64,000 bases of DNA from NCBI GenBank assembly GCA_013180625.2, contig SNVD02011224.1, positions 346,001 through 410,000 on the forward strand. Direction: 5' to 3'. Under the pieces are notes generated by a model, which worked only from the letters and a program-made list of their open reading frames with translations, was not told the DNA's origin and did not search any database. Both the position numbers and the translations under genes were made by a program. Numbering within the stretch: position 1 is the stretch's first letter; the number at the start of each line of letters is the position of its first letter. Origin of the DNA: Boswellia sacra. Taxonomy: Eukaryota; Streptophyta; Magnoliopsida; Sapindales; Burseraceae. Shown one piece after another: positions 12,701 to 24,816 of this stretch.

Positions 12701-13148
12701 CATAATTCACTCTAATTCATGTTTTTCTATCCATTTACAGCATATGCCTAACATGAAATATCACAAACAATAATAAACCATCACTTAATTGCATGGGTAT
12801 GACTAGATCTAGAGAGAGAGAAGTGAATCTTTACCTCTTTACCTCTTGGCCTTTTGTTTCCTTCCTCTCCTCTTGATTCCATAGAAAAATTGGGGGAAAA
12901 TAGGGAGAGAGGCTGCTGGACGTTTCAAAGAGAAAGAGGGAAGAAAAATGGGTTTTTCTAGAGTCTAGGGGGTTTATATAGATTCACATGAAGGGAAAAG
13001 CACATTCAGCCCCTCATTTCTTTAATTCTTTCAATCATCTCCCCCAATTCTTATTTTATTACAACAACACCTATACCCAATTCAAATATATATATATATA
13101 TGGTAACATAAAAATATTATAATCATTAGTAAACTTTAGGGTGTTACA
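9747..13148 (-). mobile_element. 3.4-kb TG...CA element, probably a solo LTR
   Basis: The ends are TGTCACACCCC on the left and GGGTGTTACA on the right. They are flanked by a perfect 5-bp target duplication AAACA (9742-9746 and 13149-13153). Paralogous GLP block B has the uninterrupted site GAAAACATCTTTTAGG at about 17862, which confirms an insertion. Read on the minus strand, the start TGTAACACCC is followed by a TATA box (TATATAAACC, 12980-12971), as in an LTR U3. No gag or pol frame is present. A GC-richer part (10070-10330) repeats GCGC-containing words, and 10600-11620 is dense in TCACAT words. I favour a long solo LTR; a non-autonomous element without internal LTRs is possible. Confidence 0.75.
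12971..12980 (-). promoter_or_regulatory. TATA box of the 3.4-kb LTR-like element
   Basis: TATATAAACC on the minus strand, about 170 bp inside the TG end, preceded by AGGGGCTGAATGTGC. This fits an LTR core promoter. Confidence 0.5.
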
Positions 13149-13705
13149 AAACATCTTTTAGGCCCATGATTAATGCTAATTTTAATTTTCATACGCTCTT
13201 CTTATATTCTTATCCGTAGAACAATAATACAATATGAGCTGAGGTGGATTTACGGACGCATTAATGGCTCGCAAGTGTAACTTCGTTGACTCCTTATGAA
13301 CTTTAACAAAAATATCAATGTCCCTTACAGAAATTTTGCTAACATTTTTACTGTCACTATACAACCGTTTAGTTTAAAAGAAAAAAAGACTTGTAAATAC
13401 TTCGATTTATCAAGATTTTCATACCAATTAGTAGTGTTCAAATGAAATTGTGTGGGAACATAAAAGATATAATGAAATTTTGGATGAACGAAATTAGACC
13501 ATTACTCAAATTTATTTCTGGATTAAAATAATGTTAATCATCTTCAGGTATTTTAATAATTTAATCAACTTTAGCTTTCCTTCTTTTTTCCTTTTTTTTT
13601 CTTCTTAATGAAATTAAACGGTCAAATAGTAGCAGTAGGAGAGGACACTAATTTTGTCAAAACTATAAGGGAGATCGTTGGGCTTTTGTTAAAGGTTAAG
13701 AGCGC
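13149..13705. repeat. Continuation of GLP block A, duplicate of 17863-18395
   Basis: AAACATCTTTTAGG to about AACTATAAGGGAGATCG matches the region upstream of unit B, including GGTGGATTTAC, CTTCGTTGAC and the TATCAAGATTTTCATACC stretch. It marks the 5' edge of the duplicated germin block, which ends near 13700 and 18395. Confidence 0.75.
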
Positions 13706-14995
13706 GTTTATTTGGACTTCTCTACTGGGTAAAAGAGTATTTTTTTTAATGTCAAAAGCTCTTTTAAAATTTTTTTGTTTCGTTTGACTTGTCACTTGAG
13801 AGGAGCTTTTGAATAATTAAAAAAGTTGTTTTAAGTCTACTAAAAGAAGCCCAATTCTTTTATTTCAGTGCTTGCAATTACTTTGTTGCCCTTGTCCAAT
13901 TTATTTTTTATTTTAAATTATTAAAATATAAAAAGCATTATAAATAAATAAATAAAATTCTTATTATCAACATTTACATCCGAAAAATCCTAATAGAAAT
14001 CAAATACATTTATCATAAATTTAACCTTAAATTAAACCTTTAGAAATCCAATTTAAACTTAAACACTATAACATTCAATAATTTAATCTTAGCTCAACCA
14101 TTTATATATTCATTAATCAACTTTGAAAAAACTACAATTGAGTTTCAGAAGGAACCTAGTCATCAAAGTAAGAAAATATTGAGATAAAAATCCAAAACCA
14201 AATTGCTACAGACACCACTTCATCTTACTCTATAACCAAGAAGAACCTTCTTTGCAGTTACTCTCTCTACTCTCTAATTCTCCCTTATATAAATAGCCCA
14301 TCTTCAATCTCGTCCATCGCACCTCTTCAATCTTGTCAAGTAGTTTTAATCTTTCTGCAATTATCTTCATCTTTCTTGCATTTTCTCATCCAACCATTGA
14401 GTTTTGGCAACTAGGACCGCTCGTTCTACTACAAAGACTAGTTAGATTTGGCACAATCTCAAAAAAAAAAAAAATGTAAGTATGAGTTTTGATCTGTGCT
14501 AGTAGATGTTTGTTGGGTGGTGTTGGGTGTTTGTTTTTGATATGAGATTGGATTTTTAAATATTTTATTTGAGATAGAATTTATTAGTAGATGTGTTCGA
14601 TGTGAATATGAAGGTTTGGTTTCCATTTAGGATGGTTTTGGTTATGGAAAAGAAATGAGTGTTTGGCTACTGGGTTGTAGTCGATCCAGAAAGGAAGAGA
14701 GAATTTGGGAAAAGAAAGAGAGAAGAAATGGACAGACAAGAAGAAGAACACGAAAGAGAGAGAGAAGAGAAAAAATGCTTGGGGGGAGAGGAGAGAGAAA
14801 AAATATAATAAAGTTCTTTTGATTTTAATTTTTTACATTTTAAATAAAATTACATTGTTAACCTTGCTATTAGTGGTTTCGCGTAATGAAGACTTAACGG
14901 CCAGGGATTCTATGTTATATTTAAAAAGTAAGGGGGGTTTGTTGTTTTCCCAAATAAAGGGGGTTTGTTGATACTTTTTCTTAAAAAAATTCCAT
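13706..14995. other. Unassigned segment with a promoter-like stretch
   Basis: The segment begins GCGCGTTTATTTGGAC right where germin-block similarity stops, so it may be an insertion, but I could not pair its ends. A TATA box (TTATATAAATAGCCC near 14285) is followed by a pyrimidine-rich leader and a good splice donor (TGTAAGTATG near 14474), which looks like a captured first exon. The Lys/Glu/Arg-rich frame at 14705-14971 is purine-rich low complexity. Confidence 0.35.
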
Positions 14996-15360
14996 AACTA
15001 GGTTAGGAATGGCAATTTGGTTAGGAATGTCAATTTGACTCGACCGGGGCTGAGGATCCAGAAAATTCGAACATTCAGGGTCGGGTAATAACCCAAAAAA
15101 CTGAGAAATTTGGTTGGGGCCAGGGAGAAATTTTTTGCCCCGACCGGGGCCGGGGTGTGGGAGCCGGGACCAGAAACTCGGAATTAAACTCGAGGGATGC
15201 AATTGAAATTTTAAAATTATGTTATGTAAAAATATTTTTAAGTCCTATTAGCTTTTAATTCTCACTTTGACCCTTTATTTAAATTTAAGCCCAAGCCCAA
15301 ACCAAATCATGCTAAGATTTTTTAGTTTAATACCCATTACATGCGCCAAGCTTAGCCCAT

Positions 15361-15630
15361 CGCCAAGGAAAGTGTGTTAAAAATCTTTTGCTGCCCTCAA
15401 GGTTCGAACTCGTCTCTTTACATAGATGAAAATGCATTACCACTAGGCTGTAGACCATTTTACATCTAACTGCACTGCCATATATATATGTATGCAAGGT
15501 ATGTCCAAGGAAATTGTGTTAAAAATTTTCTACAGCCCTTGGGGTTCAAACCCTTCGCCCAATATAGATGGAAACTGTGCGTTCCCACTAAGCTGCAAAG
15601 TATTTCATGTATAACTTCGCTGCCATATAT

Positions 15631-15640
<10 letters not shown>
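15361..15640. repeat. Two-copy ~140-bp tandem repeat inside the hAT-type element
   Basis: CCAAGGAAAGTGTGTTAAAAATC ... CTGCCATATATA recurs as CCAAGGAAATTGTGTTAAAAATT ... GCTGCCATATATA. The copies are diverged by roughly a quarter. Each carries a GGTTCGAAC/GGTTCAAAC word, which I do not interpret as a tRNA. Confidence 0.7.
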
Positions 15641-15661
<21 letters not shown>

Positions 15662-15704
15662 CATATATATATGTGTATATATATATATACATATATAGAT
15701 ATAC

Positions 15705-15754
<50 letters not shown>
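15624..15754. repeat. (AT)n microsatellite, imperfect
   Basis: About 130 bp of TA/CATA/TGTA dinucleotide tract. Open frames of Tyr/Ile repeats on both strands here are artefacts of it. Confidence 0.95.
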
Positions 15755-15757
<3 letters not shown>

Positions 15758-15908
15758 AATATCATATAAAAAAGTATCAGAATTTAACAAAAAATTGCAA
15801 CCCCGATTTTAATCCTGGGTTATTGGAAAACTCGGCCCCGACTCCGAGAAAAAAATTCCTGGGAATTTTTCGGCCCTGGCTCTGGGTTTTGCCATCCCTA
15901 AACCAGGT

Positions 15909-16233
15909 CAAACTTCATGCATAATGTGATTGACTTTTAATTGATTTAATGTAACATATTCTTAGATAGAAAAGAATTAATTTATTTAGGGTAATGAATT
16001 AATAACTTGATATAATAATGGAATATTATTATAATAAAGATATAATAATAGACTACTATTTTAATAAGATTATGAAGAAAATTATCGGTTTATAACTTCA
16101 TATCATTTTAGATTTGACGAATTTAATATCATCAAACTTATTGATTATTCTTAAATTGAAAGGAATTAGTTTAACATAATCATTTACATAGGTAATTACT
16201 TATTGATTGATCATTCTTAAAGAAATTAAACTT

Positions 16234-16234
<1 letters not shown>
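15909..16234. other. AT-rich intergenic DNA
   Basis: No gene or repeat is recognised. Confidence 0.4.

Positions 16235-16294
<60 letters not shown>
16235..16294. repeat. Compound (CT)n(TA)n microsatellite
   Basis: About 17 CT units followed by about 13 TA units, just downstream of GLP unit B. Confidence 0.95.
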
Positions 16295-16544
16295 ATATGA
16301 TTGAAATTAATTTAATTAACATCTTATGTAGGAACGAATGAATAATAATTAACATTGACAAAGACTACAAAGCGCAACTTTATACCATATATAGTGGCAA
16401 TCACGAGGAGAGATCTGCATTAGCAACATCTTATTATTACATAACATCATAATATATGATAAGGATGGTACCATACAAAAGAAACACAGAGAGCTAAACT
16501 CCTTATTTATTATTTCTTGGCACATTCTTACGTATCATATTATT

Positions 16545-17342
16545 TTATCCATTGTAATACCAGAACTTTGATTGAAGAGCTTTCGCAGTAATGGGATCCA
16601 GCTGGAATGCCCTTGCGAGAGCAAAAGGATTAATGGGTGGCTTGGCATTGAAGATTGCATTTGCTATTGTAATGACACCAGGATTCTGGCTGCTCAAAGC
16701 AGCAATGGCAGCCGCAGGGGCTTCTCCTATATTCACTTGGAAGTGAATCATGCCAAATGGGAAAACAAAGACATCTCCCTTGTTTAGAACTTTTGAGAAG
16801 AGCGTATTATTAGGATTTGATGTGACAAAACCAGCATAAAGAGTGCCCTCCAGGACAAATAGGATCTCACTGGCTCGAGGGTGAATGTGGGGAGGATTTT
16901 CTCCACCAAATGGTGCATAATCAATACGAACCATGGATATGCCAAGAGTGTTAAGTCCCAATATTTGTTCAACAGTTGCGAAAGTGACAGTTGAACCAAG
17001 TGGATTGTTTGTGGGTCTAGGAACGTCGAGCCCTGACAAGAAGAAGTCATTTGGTGTGGCAAGATTGGGGTCTTTGCAGAACTTCCCATTCACAAACACT
17101 GCATGAAAAAGAATTATCAACATAATTTGTTAACTAACAAAATATTATGCTTGCACAAAATCAAATCCTGTTGACTACTCATGAGTATATGATTGATAGA
17201 TAATATAAGCATTATACGCACCACCATTCCCGGTGTTGTTGATGGCAACGCAGAAGTCTTGAAGAGGGCTAGGGTCAAAGGCAGAGGCTAATGTGAAGGC
17301 CAATGCCACTAGCGCGACAAGGAAATGACGCACACCTTTCAT
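16545..17342 (-). CDS. Germin-like protein (GLP unit B), intact, two exons
   Basis: Exon 1 is 17342-17222 and exon 2 is 17098-16545. The 123-bp intron has GT (GTGCGT) and AG (TGCAG) borders. The product has 224 residues, the usual GLP length. Residues 1 to about 21 are a secretion signal. Cys31 and Cys48 are the conserved disulphide pair. The cupin metal site is complete: His111, His113 and Glu118 in [15 protein letters not shown], and His159 in [14 protein letters not shown]. Two N-x-T sites (NNT at 35 and in NPNNTLF) suggest glycosylation. GLPs are secreted Mn-binding hexamers of the cell wall. Some have superoxide dismutase activity, few have oxalate oxidase activity, and which applies here cannot be read from sequence. 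The closest unit is pseudogene A. Confidence 0.93.
17099..17221 (-). other. Intron of GLP unit B
   Basis: It sits after the first base of the Val codon preceding FVNGKF (phase 1), the same position as in units C and D. Confidence 0.85.
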
Positions 17343-17440
17343 GATGATTAGGCAGCTTTCTCTTCCTTAATCCTTCTAAGTGAGCTAACTATTAGTGCTT
17401 AACTTGCTTGGCGATGGGGCAAGATATCTTGCTCTGCTTT

Positions 17441-17452
17441 ATCTTTTTATGG
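17441..17452 (-). promoter_or_regulatory. Probable TATA box of GLP unit B
   Basis: CCATAAAAAGAT on the minus strand, about 100 bp upstream of the ATG at 17342. Confidence 0.5.
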
Positions 17453-18253
17453 TGGAAGCCACTGGACTGGCTAGTACTAGTTTGTGCTTCCCCCTAGAAG
17501 AAAACTAAGACTAACACTAAGCATGTCTTGATCATTAGTTACCCGTTTCATAGTTCATCGATAGCAATTCTTCAACAACTACATGTGCCATTTTCAATTA
17601 ATTATTTCGTAGCATGCTTTAGCATAATTATATTTTTCATATGGAGATGACGATCATTGTTCGTATATCACACATGGGCTAACAGTGCAAGATGTTATAT
17701 AAAATTGTAATGATAATTAAATCATCAAATTAATGTGGTCCAGGCTTTTGACTTCTGTGGCGACTGGCCACCGTATGAATGCAACCTGTAATGTGTTGTG
17801 TTCTAGTAAGTCATCAAATTTCTACTGTTATTAACAAGTTTACAATATAATAACAAGTGACGAAAACATCTTTTAGGCTTCTAATTTTAATTTTCGCATG
17901 CTCATCGAGCTCAGGTGGATTTACCCGCCCATTAATAGCCTGTAAGGGTAAGTTCGTTGACGGCTCATGAACTTCTAACAAAAATATCAATATCCCTTAT
18001 TGTAGTTTTAGAAAGTTTGCTAACCTCCTTTATTGTCAACATCGGACCGTTTAGTTTTTTTTAAAAAAAGCTTATAAATACTTCAGTTTATCAAGATTTT
18101 CATACCAATTAGTAATCTTCACATGAAATCGTGTGGGAACGTAAGAGATAACGAAATTTTGGATGAACAAAATTAGACAGTTACTTAAATTTGTTTCCGG
18201 AGTAAAATAATGTTAATCACCTTAAGATTATATTAATAATTTAATAAACTTTA
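17453..18253. other. Upstream region of GLP unit B
   Basis: Matches the upstream parts of unit A (9360-9746 and 13149-13700). It preserves the empty target site of the 3.4-kb element at about 17862-17877. Confidence 0.7.
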
Positions 18254-18293
18254 GCTCTCTCTCTCTCTCTCTCTCTCACTCTCTCTCTCTCTC
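18254..18293. repeat. (CT)n microsatellite
   Basis: CT tract with a single CA interruption. Confidence 0.95.
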
Positions 18294-18399
18294 AAAGAAA
18301 GTAAAGGGCTAAACAATAGCAATAGGAGAGGTCACAAATTTTGTCGAAACTATAAGGGAGATCGTTTAGTTTTTTTTTAGTTAAAGCTTAAATAGAGGC

Positions 18400-20317
18400 T
18401 AGCTAAAAGAAACCTCAATCTTAATGTCTTCTAAAATAGGTGTAAAAAAACGTTTCCAAATATAAAAGGTTTAATAAATTTTAAGGTTGGAAAAATACAA
18501 CATTTGACAATGCATTTTAAAATGATTTTCTTGTAATAACAACAGGAAAAGAACTTTGGGTTGTAGTATTCAAGGAATTCATTGTGCTATATAAGCCATA
18601 TGTACTTGTGAAAAAATTTAAGGGCATTTTTTTTAAAGTTCGAATTTAATTTATCCTCAGACTTAAGAGATTTTGATGATATTTGTTTTTTTTTGTTTTT
18701 TAATTTCAAACATTTTTATCTAAATAGAAAATACTAAAAATTTTAGTTTTTAACTGAATGCAAATGTCTTAATCATTTATTACTACTATAATTCTCTTAA
18801 ATACTCTTAAAATATTCATTTATGACTAATTTGTATATAGCCTAATATGTTAATTTTGAAACATTATTATTTATTTCTAATTTAATATTATGATTCTCTA
18901 TATATTTTAAAATGATTTTATGGTCATTTAACTTATTTATATATAAAATTCTTTTAGAAAAAATAACGTCTTTATCAAATTATACACATTTAAATAAAGT
19001 AAATTCATAATAAATTTTGGTATGCAAATATTTTTATTATGTGAAATAAAATTACAATTAAAAATAATATATAAATAGAGACAAATGTGTAAAACTATTA
19101 CTTTTCAAACATTTCAATTGAGATATTAAAATAAAAAAACAAACATATCTTTTAGATTTTTAGATTCAGACATATTCGTACTTTAGTTTAATTTAGACAT
19201 ACTCAGATTTCAGACAATAAAATTTCGATTTGTAGTCCTATTATCCAATCCAAGTTACTTTAAATATTAAACAAGTATATAATTTTCTTCAACCTAGTTT
19301 TTCAAAATGAAAAAGGGGTGAATCTCTTTTATGTATTTATTTTCTCAAGTTTTAAAGTTTAATAATAGATTCCTAAAACGAATTTATTGACTCCAAATAG
19401 CATCTTCAATTATGCAAATATGGGACGCATCTTTTGTATGTTTTTGGGCCGGGGTTAAGCAAAACATAGTTTTTCAAAATGGTTACAACGACCCCTCAAG
19501 TCTATGAAGGTTTTTCTTTTCCTAGCATACACATGTACAATATTTTAAGTGGGAAGTTGACGTTTTTCTACTTTTCTACTTATCTGCTATATAAAGTTAA
19601 TTATATATTCTGAGTTTTGTTGATTAAAAACAATGATCAATTGGTCAGGTTAGTTATTATAACCTAAAAAATAATTAAATTTAGAAGAGAAGTTACACCA
19701 AACCGATCAAAATTGTCAAGATCATGAGAATCCCGGGCGTTGAACCACCATTACACAGCTGACAGCTCCAAAAGAAGCAGCTGCTTCGTTCAGTACAGTT
19801 AATTCTAAATTTCTAATTTCTAACTATAACAACATTGATCATCTACACTAAATTCACTTCATAATATACTTGTCTTTTCTCATGATTTAAATCATTTCAA
19901 CCCGATATAGGGCAAGAAAGACAAAGATCATAATAACTATTATGTTTTGTAATGATTTAATTGCTTTGTTGATTTGATTTATTTAATTTGTTTTCTACTG
20001 GAACAAGAGTTAATTTTTTCTATTAGAGCTAGGATTAATTGAGTATAAATAAAGTTATATGACTATTTTATGTAGAAGGTTATTTGATATGAATTAATGA
20101 AAAGACTCATGTTAAGTTTTATTTTTTATTGTTTGGTATTTTTGCGGTAATTTTCAAACCTAATAATTTGATAGTGTAAATTATGGGATTAAATCCTAAG
20201 TTATTGCAAAGTAAAAAAAAGAAAAAAAATGAAATGATGAGATTATGGATGAAAACATTCTCGCATTTATTGCTATCGCACTATTCACTCAGTGAGAAGA
20301 GGATTATATCATGAGAG
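18400..20317. other. AT-rich intergenic DNA
   Basis: No convincing open frame, RNA gene or paired transposon ends. Confidence 0.4.
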
Positions 20318-20322
20318 AAGCA

Positions 20323-20823
20323 TGTTGGGGAATTAAGAGTCCTTAATCCCTCTTTAGGACCCAAAAACAATAAAATAATTAATAGTGTAAGGAAAATAAA
20401 TCAAGACACACAAAATTTACACAAGTTCATCTCAATGTGAGGCTACATCCTGTTCTTTAGTCGCTACAAGAATATCACTATGATGGAAGAAGTTTTACAA
20501 GAGATCATGAAAATTCACTCAAGAACTCTCTCTAGGTGTTTACAAACACTCTTAAACCTCTTAAATGCTCTCCTAGATGACTGCACTAAAAACACATAAA
20601 TATATAGTGTGGACAAAATTACAAATCAAACCCCTGCAGAAAATTGCGTCAGAAAGTCGTGGCCCTAAAATGTAGCAACGCGACTCTAACCATTAGAGAC
20701 GCAACTCTATGATGTAGACAAGCATGTCTATATGCGAATCCAATCTGGCGTCGCGACTCTTGCAACACAGTGACGTGTACGTTTGTTCTGTCTGACTTTG
20801 AGATTAGGCTCCATAACTTAACA
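20323..20823 (-). repeat. copia-1 3' LTR
   Basis: 501 bp. It is shorter than its partner because it lacks a stretch of about 85-95 bp that is present near 25281-25375. Confidence 0.85.
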
Positions 20824-23800
20824 ATCCTCCACTTGGAGACTAATCCAGCATCAACAAACTCTTCCTATAGCGACACGACTCCTCAATCCTCAAGCAAGAA
20901 GTCCAACTGAAGTTGTACACAGCTTCAGCTTCTAAATAATAACAGTCTTTAGCAACTTGTCTGCTAGATTTTGACTACCTTGAATCTTCTCTAGTGCTAA
21001 GATAACATCTTCCAAGGTTTGTCTAATGAAATGAACGAACCTGGATGTGCTTTGTTTTAGCATGATAAATCGGATTCTTTGCTAGATGAAAAGCACTCTA
21101 ACTATCACTGTGCAATACACTTTTCTTATGCTTGTGGCCTAGTTCTTCTAAGAAAGACTATAACCAAACTATCTCTTTACTAGCTTCAGTTATGGAGACA
21201 TACTCTGCTTTAGTAGTGGAAAAAGTGACTATCTTCTGCAACTTAAGAGACATGACTAATTGTTGTACCACCCAAAGTGTAGATATACCCAGTAGTACTT
21301 TTTCTGCCATCAAAATCTCTTGCTATATTAGCATCTACAAAGCCTTGTAACCCAATGTCTGATTTTCTAAAATACAACGCTGAGTTTGTAGTTCCTCTAA
21401 AATATCCAAGAATCTACTTCACTGCTTCCCAATGTTGTTTGCCTAGATTACTCATGTATCTACTCACAACTCCCACTGAATGTATAATATTTGGTCTCAT
21501 ACAAATCAGGGCATACATAAGATTGCTAATATCTGAAGCATGCAGTACCTTAGCCATGTGAGCTCTCTCCTGCTCTGAACTTGGAGACTATTCGTTTGAA
21601 GTGACTAGCCAAAGTAGTACTCACTGGTTTTGCATTGTTCATGTTTAATCTGCTCAACACCTTCTTCACACACTTTTCTTGTGATAGCTTCAAAACATCA
21701 TGGTCTCTAGTAATTCTCATCCCAAGGATTTGTTTAGTAGCTCCCAAATCCTTCATAGAAAAAAATTTAGACAACTTCTTTCTCAGATTATCAATCTCTT
21801 GCTTACATGTGCTTGCAATCAACATGTCATCAACATAAAGCAATAAAATAATATATAAGTCACCAAATTCCTTCACGTAACAACAATCATCTGCTTTATA
21901 TTTCAGAAAATCGCTACCACACATAAAACAATCAAACTTCTTGTACCACTATCTTGGTGCTTATTTGAGGCCATACAAGCTCTTTTGAAGTTTGCATAGC
22001 AGTTTCTCCTTTCCTTGTACTTCAAAACCTTGTGGCTATATCATGTAGATTTCTTTATCCAGAACACGATGAAGAAATGTCGTCTTCACATCCAACTGTC
22101 CAAATATAGGTCTTCCTTTGCCACTAACCGAAGTACAGTTTTAATGGTGGTTAATTTCGGCCTAGTTAATGCCTTCCTTCTACTGAAACCCTTTTACAAC
22201 TAGCCTTGCTTTTTATCTCTTGCTACCATCATATTCATCCTTCATCTGGTACACCCATTTGTTTTGCAAGGCCTTTTTCCCTTTTGGTAGTTTAGCTAGT
22301 GTCCATGTCTGATTGGATGATAGTGAATCCATCTCATGCTTAATGGGTAACTCCTACTTCATTGATTCATCCACCTGAATGGCTTCTCCATGACACTCTG
22401 GCTCACCTTTATTAGTCAATAGAGTATAATTCAAGGAAAAAGAGTACCTTTGAGGTGGTATGATATTCCTTTTAGATTTTTTGAAGGGTGTTGTAGGAAT
22501 AATATGATGTGCTACTGGGGTCATGTTTGCTTGGTTATTCTGATTACCATTATCTGCATCAGTCATAGGAACATCACCCAGTGAAGTTAACTCAGTCGTG
22601 GTCACTAGAATATCTCCCAATGGAATCACCTTAATTGTTGTCACTCTAGAACTTATACTCTTAGAATTAGTTCCCGATCTATCCTTGTGCAAGACACTTT
22701 CGATAAGGACCACATCCTTGCTTCTCATAATCTTCCTACTTTAGTCATCCCAAAAATGATAACCAAACTCAGCATCACCATAGGCAACAAAAACATGCCT
22801 CTTATACTCTACATCAAATTTGCTTCTAGCAACAACATCAATGTGAATGTAAGAAAGACAACCAAACACTTTCAGAAAAGAAAAGTCTCCCTCTATGCCA
22901 CTCCAAAATTCTTCTAGTATTTTAAAGTTCAACGGTGCAAAAGGACCTTTGTTGATCAAATAAACAACCTTGTTAATAGCTTCAGCCCAAAACATCTTAG
23001 GTAATCTAGAGTGTAATCTCATGCTTCTAGCACGTTCATTATAGCCCTATTCATTCTTTCAGCTACACCATTCTGTTGAGGTGTTCCAGGGATGGTCTTC
23101 TCCATCTTAATATGTCGCTCAACACAAAACTGTCTAAAATTTGCATCCATATATTCATCACTATTGTCTAAGCACAAGCAATTCAATTTCAAACATGTTT
23201 CATTCTCAACCATTGATTTCCATCTCTTGAAAATGTCAAAGACTTTAGACTTGTGCTTTATGAAATAAACCCATATCTTTTTGCTTGCATCATCTATGAA
23301 TGTCATATAATAATTGGAACCACCAAAGGAAGAAACAGTGGTAAGACCCTAGACGTCTATATGAACTAATTCTAGCTTAGCTGCTTTTGGTTCTCTTTTC
23401 GCTTTTGAGAAGCTCACCCTTTTATGCTTACAGAAAATACAACCTTCACACGACCTATTCTCAATGGATTTCAAACCCGGTAGCTTCCCTTACAACTAGA
23501 GTATCTTCATTCCCTTTTCATTCATATGCCTGAGCCTACAATGCCATAAGTCAGAACTCATCACTGAGTCAGCAACTACAATTGCATCTCTGCAACTAGA
23601 TGTGATGTACAACGTTCTAGATTTACTTCCTCAAGTAACAACCATGGCTCCTTTTGTGACTTTCCAATAGCTTCCATTGAATGTCTTACTATGCCTTTCA
23701 CTATCAAGCTGACCAACTAAGATCAGGTTTCGCATCAACTTTACTACATGTCTCTTCTTGCGAATTTTCCAAACAAATCTATTTGCCATCCTCAAACTAA

Positions 23801-23960
23801 GATCACCAATGCAAACTATGCATAATGGTTCACCATCTGTGAGGTACACGTTACCATGATTTCTAGCAACATAATTCTCCATGATCTCGTTGCGCACAAT
23901 AGTGTGAAAAGAGGTACTTGAATCTAAAACCCAAGAGTCAATAAAACTATCAACAAACAA
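20824..23960 (-). pseudogene. copia-1 pol remnant (PR-INT-RT-RH)
   Basis: The protease active-site region reads WVLDSSTSFHT (23631-23960), with the catalytic DSG changed to DSS. The integrase core (22741-23306) keeps TFIDDASKKIWVYF, DNSDEY in place of the usual DNGGEY, and GTPQQNGVAERMN. Reverse transcriptase (about 21550-22350) keeps the catalytic YVDD in LLLYVDDMLIAST. RNase H (20830-21549) is broken by stops. Frames are shifted between blocks, so no polyprotein can be made. Confidence 0.85.
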
Positions 23961-24330
23961 GATTAAAGCATTGTGTGCTCATTAGCTATCACAGGATTCA
24001 CTGAGTCATTCTTGTCGTCATTCTTCTTAGGTGGTGCTTTATAATTGCTTTTGAAGTGGGCCATCTTGCCACAATTCTAGCATTCAATATTGCTTCTCTC
24101 GTTTCAAGACTTACTTCTGCCATTCTTTGACTTTCCTCAACCCTTACCTTTATTGGAATTTTTATCATTATTTTTTTCCCATATTTTCAACATTTAGAGC
24201 AGAATTGGATATTTGGACTTCCCCTGAATCTTTCCTATGGACTTTTTCAGTAAGAATTTTATCCCTAATCTCACTGCAAACTAGTTTTGCATTTCCTATT
24301 GAGTTGCTAATAGCTACTCTCATTGGGTTC

Positions 24331-24783
24331 CTAACTATCTGGTAATAAGGATAAACGAATTAAGGCACAATCTTCATTAACAAATTGAATTTCCATCGAA
24401 GCCAATTGATTTATAATCGTATTGAATTTATTTAGATGATCTACTATAGAAACATTCTCTACCATTTTTAAATTAAATAGCTTCTTCATCAAATGCACCT
24501 TTTTACTTGTCGATAGCTTCTCATACATAGACGATAAAGCTTTTGCAGCGTTATGGGCAATGGTTCTTGACAACGTCAAACAAATCACTCCCAACACCTG
24601 TTTGTTCCCCACACGTTTGTCAAGAAGCTTCTAGTCTTCTTCATTCATATCCTCTAGCTTCTCATCCAAAGGTAAGTGTATCTTTTTACTATATAGATAA
24701 TCCTCTATCTGTCTCTCCCAAAAGGCATAATCTATGCCATCAAATCTAGTGAGTTCAGGCCCCGATCCTTTTTCACCCGCCAT
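24331..24783 (-). pseudogene. copia-1 gag remnant
   Basis: It starts at ATG 24783-24781 (MAGEKGSGPELTRFDG). It continues, after an in-frame stop, through a UBN2-type gag domain with LGVICLTLSRTIAHN and LKMVENVSIVDHLNKFN. The CCHC zinc knuckle lies further on, near 24055-24095, and is damaged: one stop inside it, and Tyr in place of the last Cys. Confidence 0.8.
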
Positions 24784-24816
24784 TGCTCTTAATAAAAAAA
24801 CCTTGCTTTGATAACA

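Larger units (their letters stand above)
15004..15900. mobile_element. 897-bp non-autonomous hAT-type element
   Basis: The ends are TAGGAATGGCAA and TTGCCATCCCTA, which are inverted repeats with one mismatch. They are flanked by an 8-bp target duplication, AACTAGGT (14996-15003) and AACCAGGT (15901-15908). An 8-bp duplication with TAGGG-type ends fits the hAT superfamily. The outer parts are GC-rich (GACCGGGGC, GCCCTGGCTCTGGG). The interior holds a two-copy repeat of about 140 bp and an AT microsatellite. The first 17 bp at the left tip occur twice in tandem. It encodes no transposase and therefore needs one in trans. Confidence 0.8.

Noticed and set aside
14705..14971. 88-codon Lys/Glu/Arg-rich open frame
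   Set aside because: The first half is purine-rich low-complexity DNA (GAGAGAGAA) and there is no domain or conserved partner.
15361..15560. GGTTCGAAC-like words suggesting a tRNA or SINE promoter
   Set aside because: No matching A box, cloverleaf or poly-A tail; the words are part of a local tandem repeat.
15466..15924. Overlapping Tyr/Ile-rich open frames on both strands
   Set aside because: They are translations of the (AT)n microsatellite inside the hAT-type element.
21132..24749. Plus-strand open frames within copia-1
   Set aside because: They are antisense shadows of the minus-strand gag-pol remnants.
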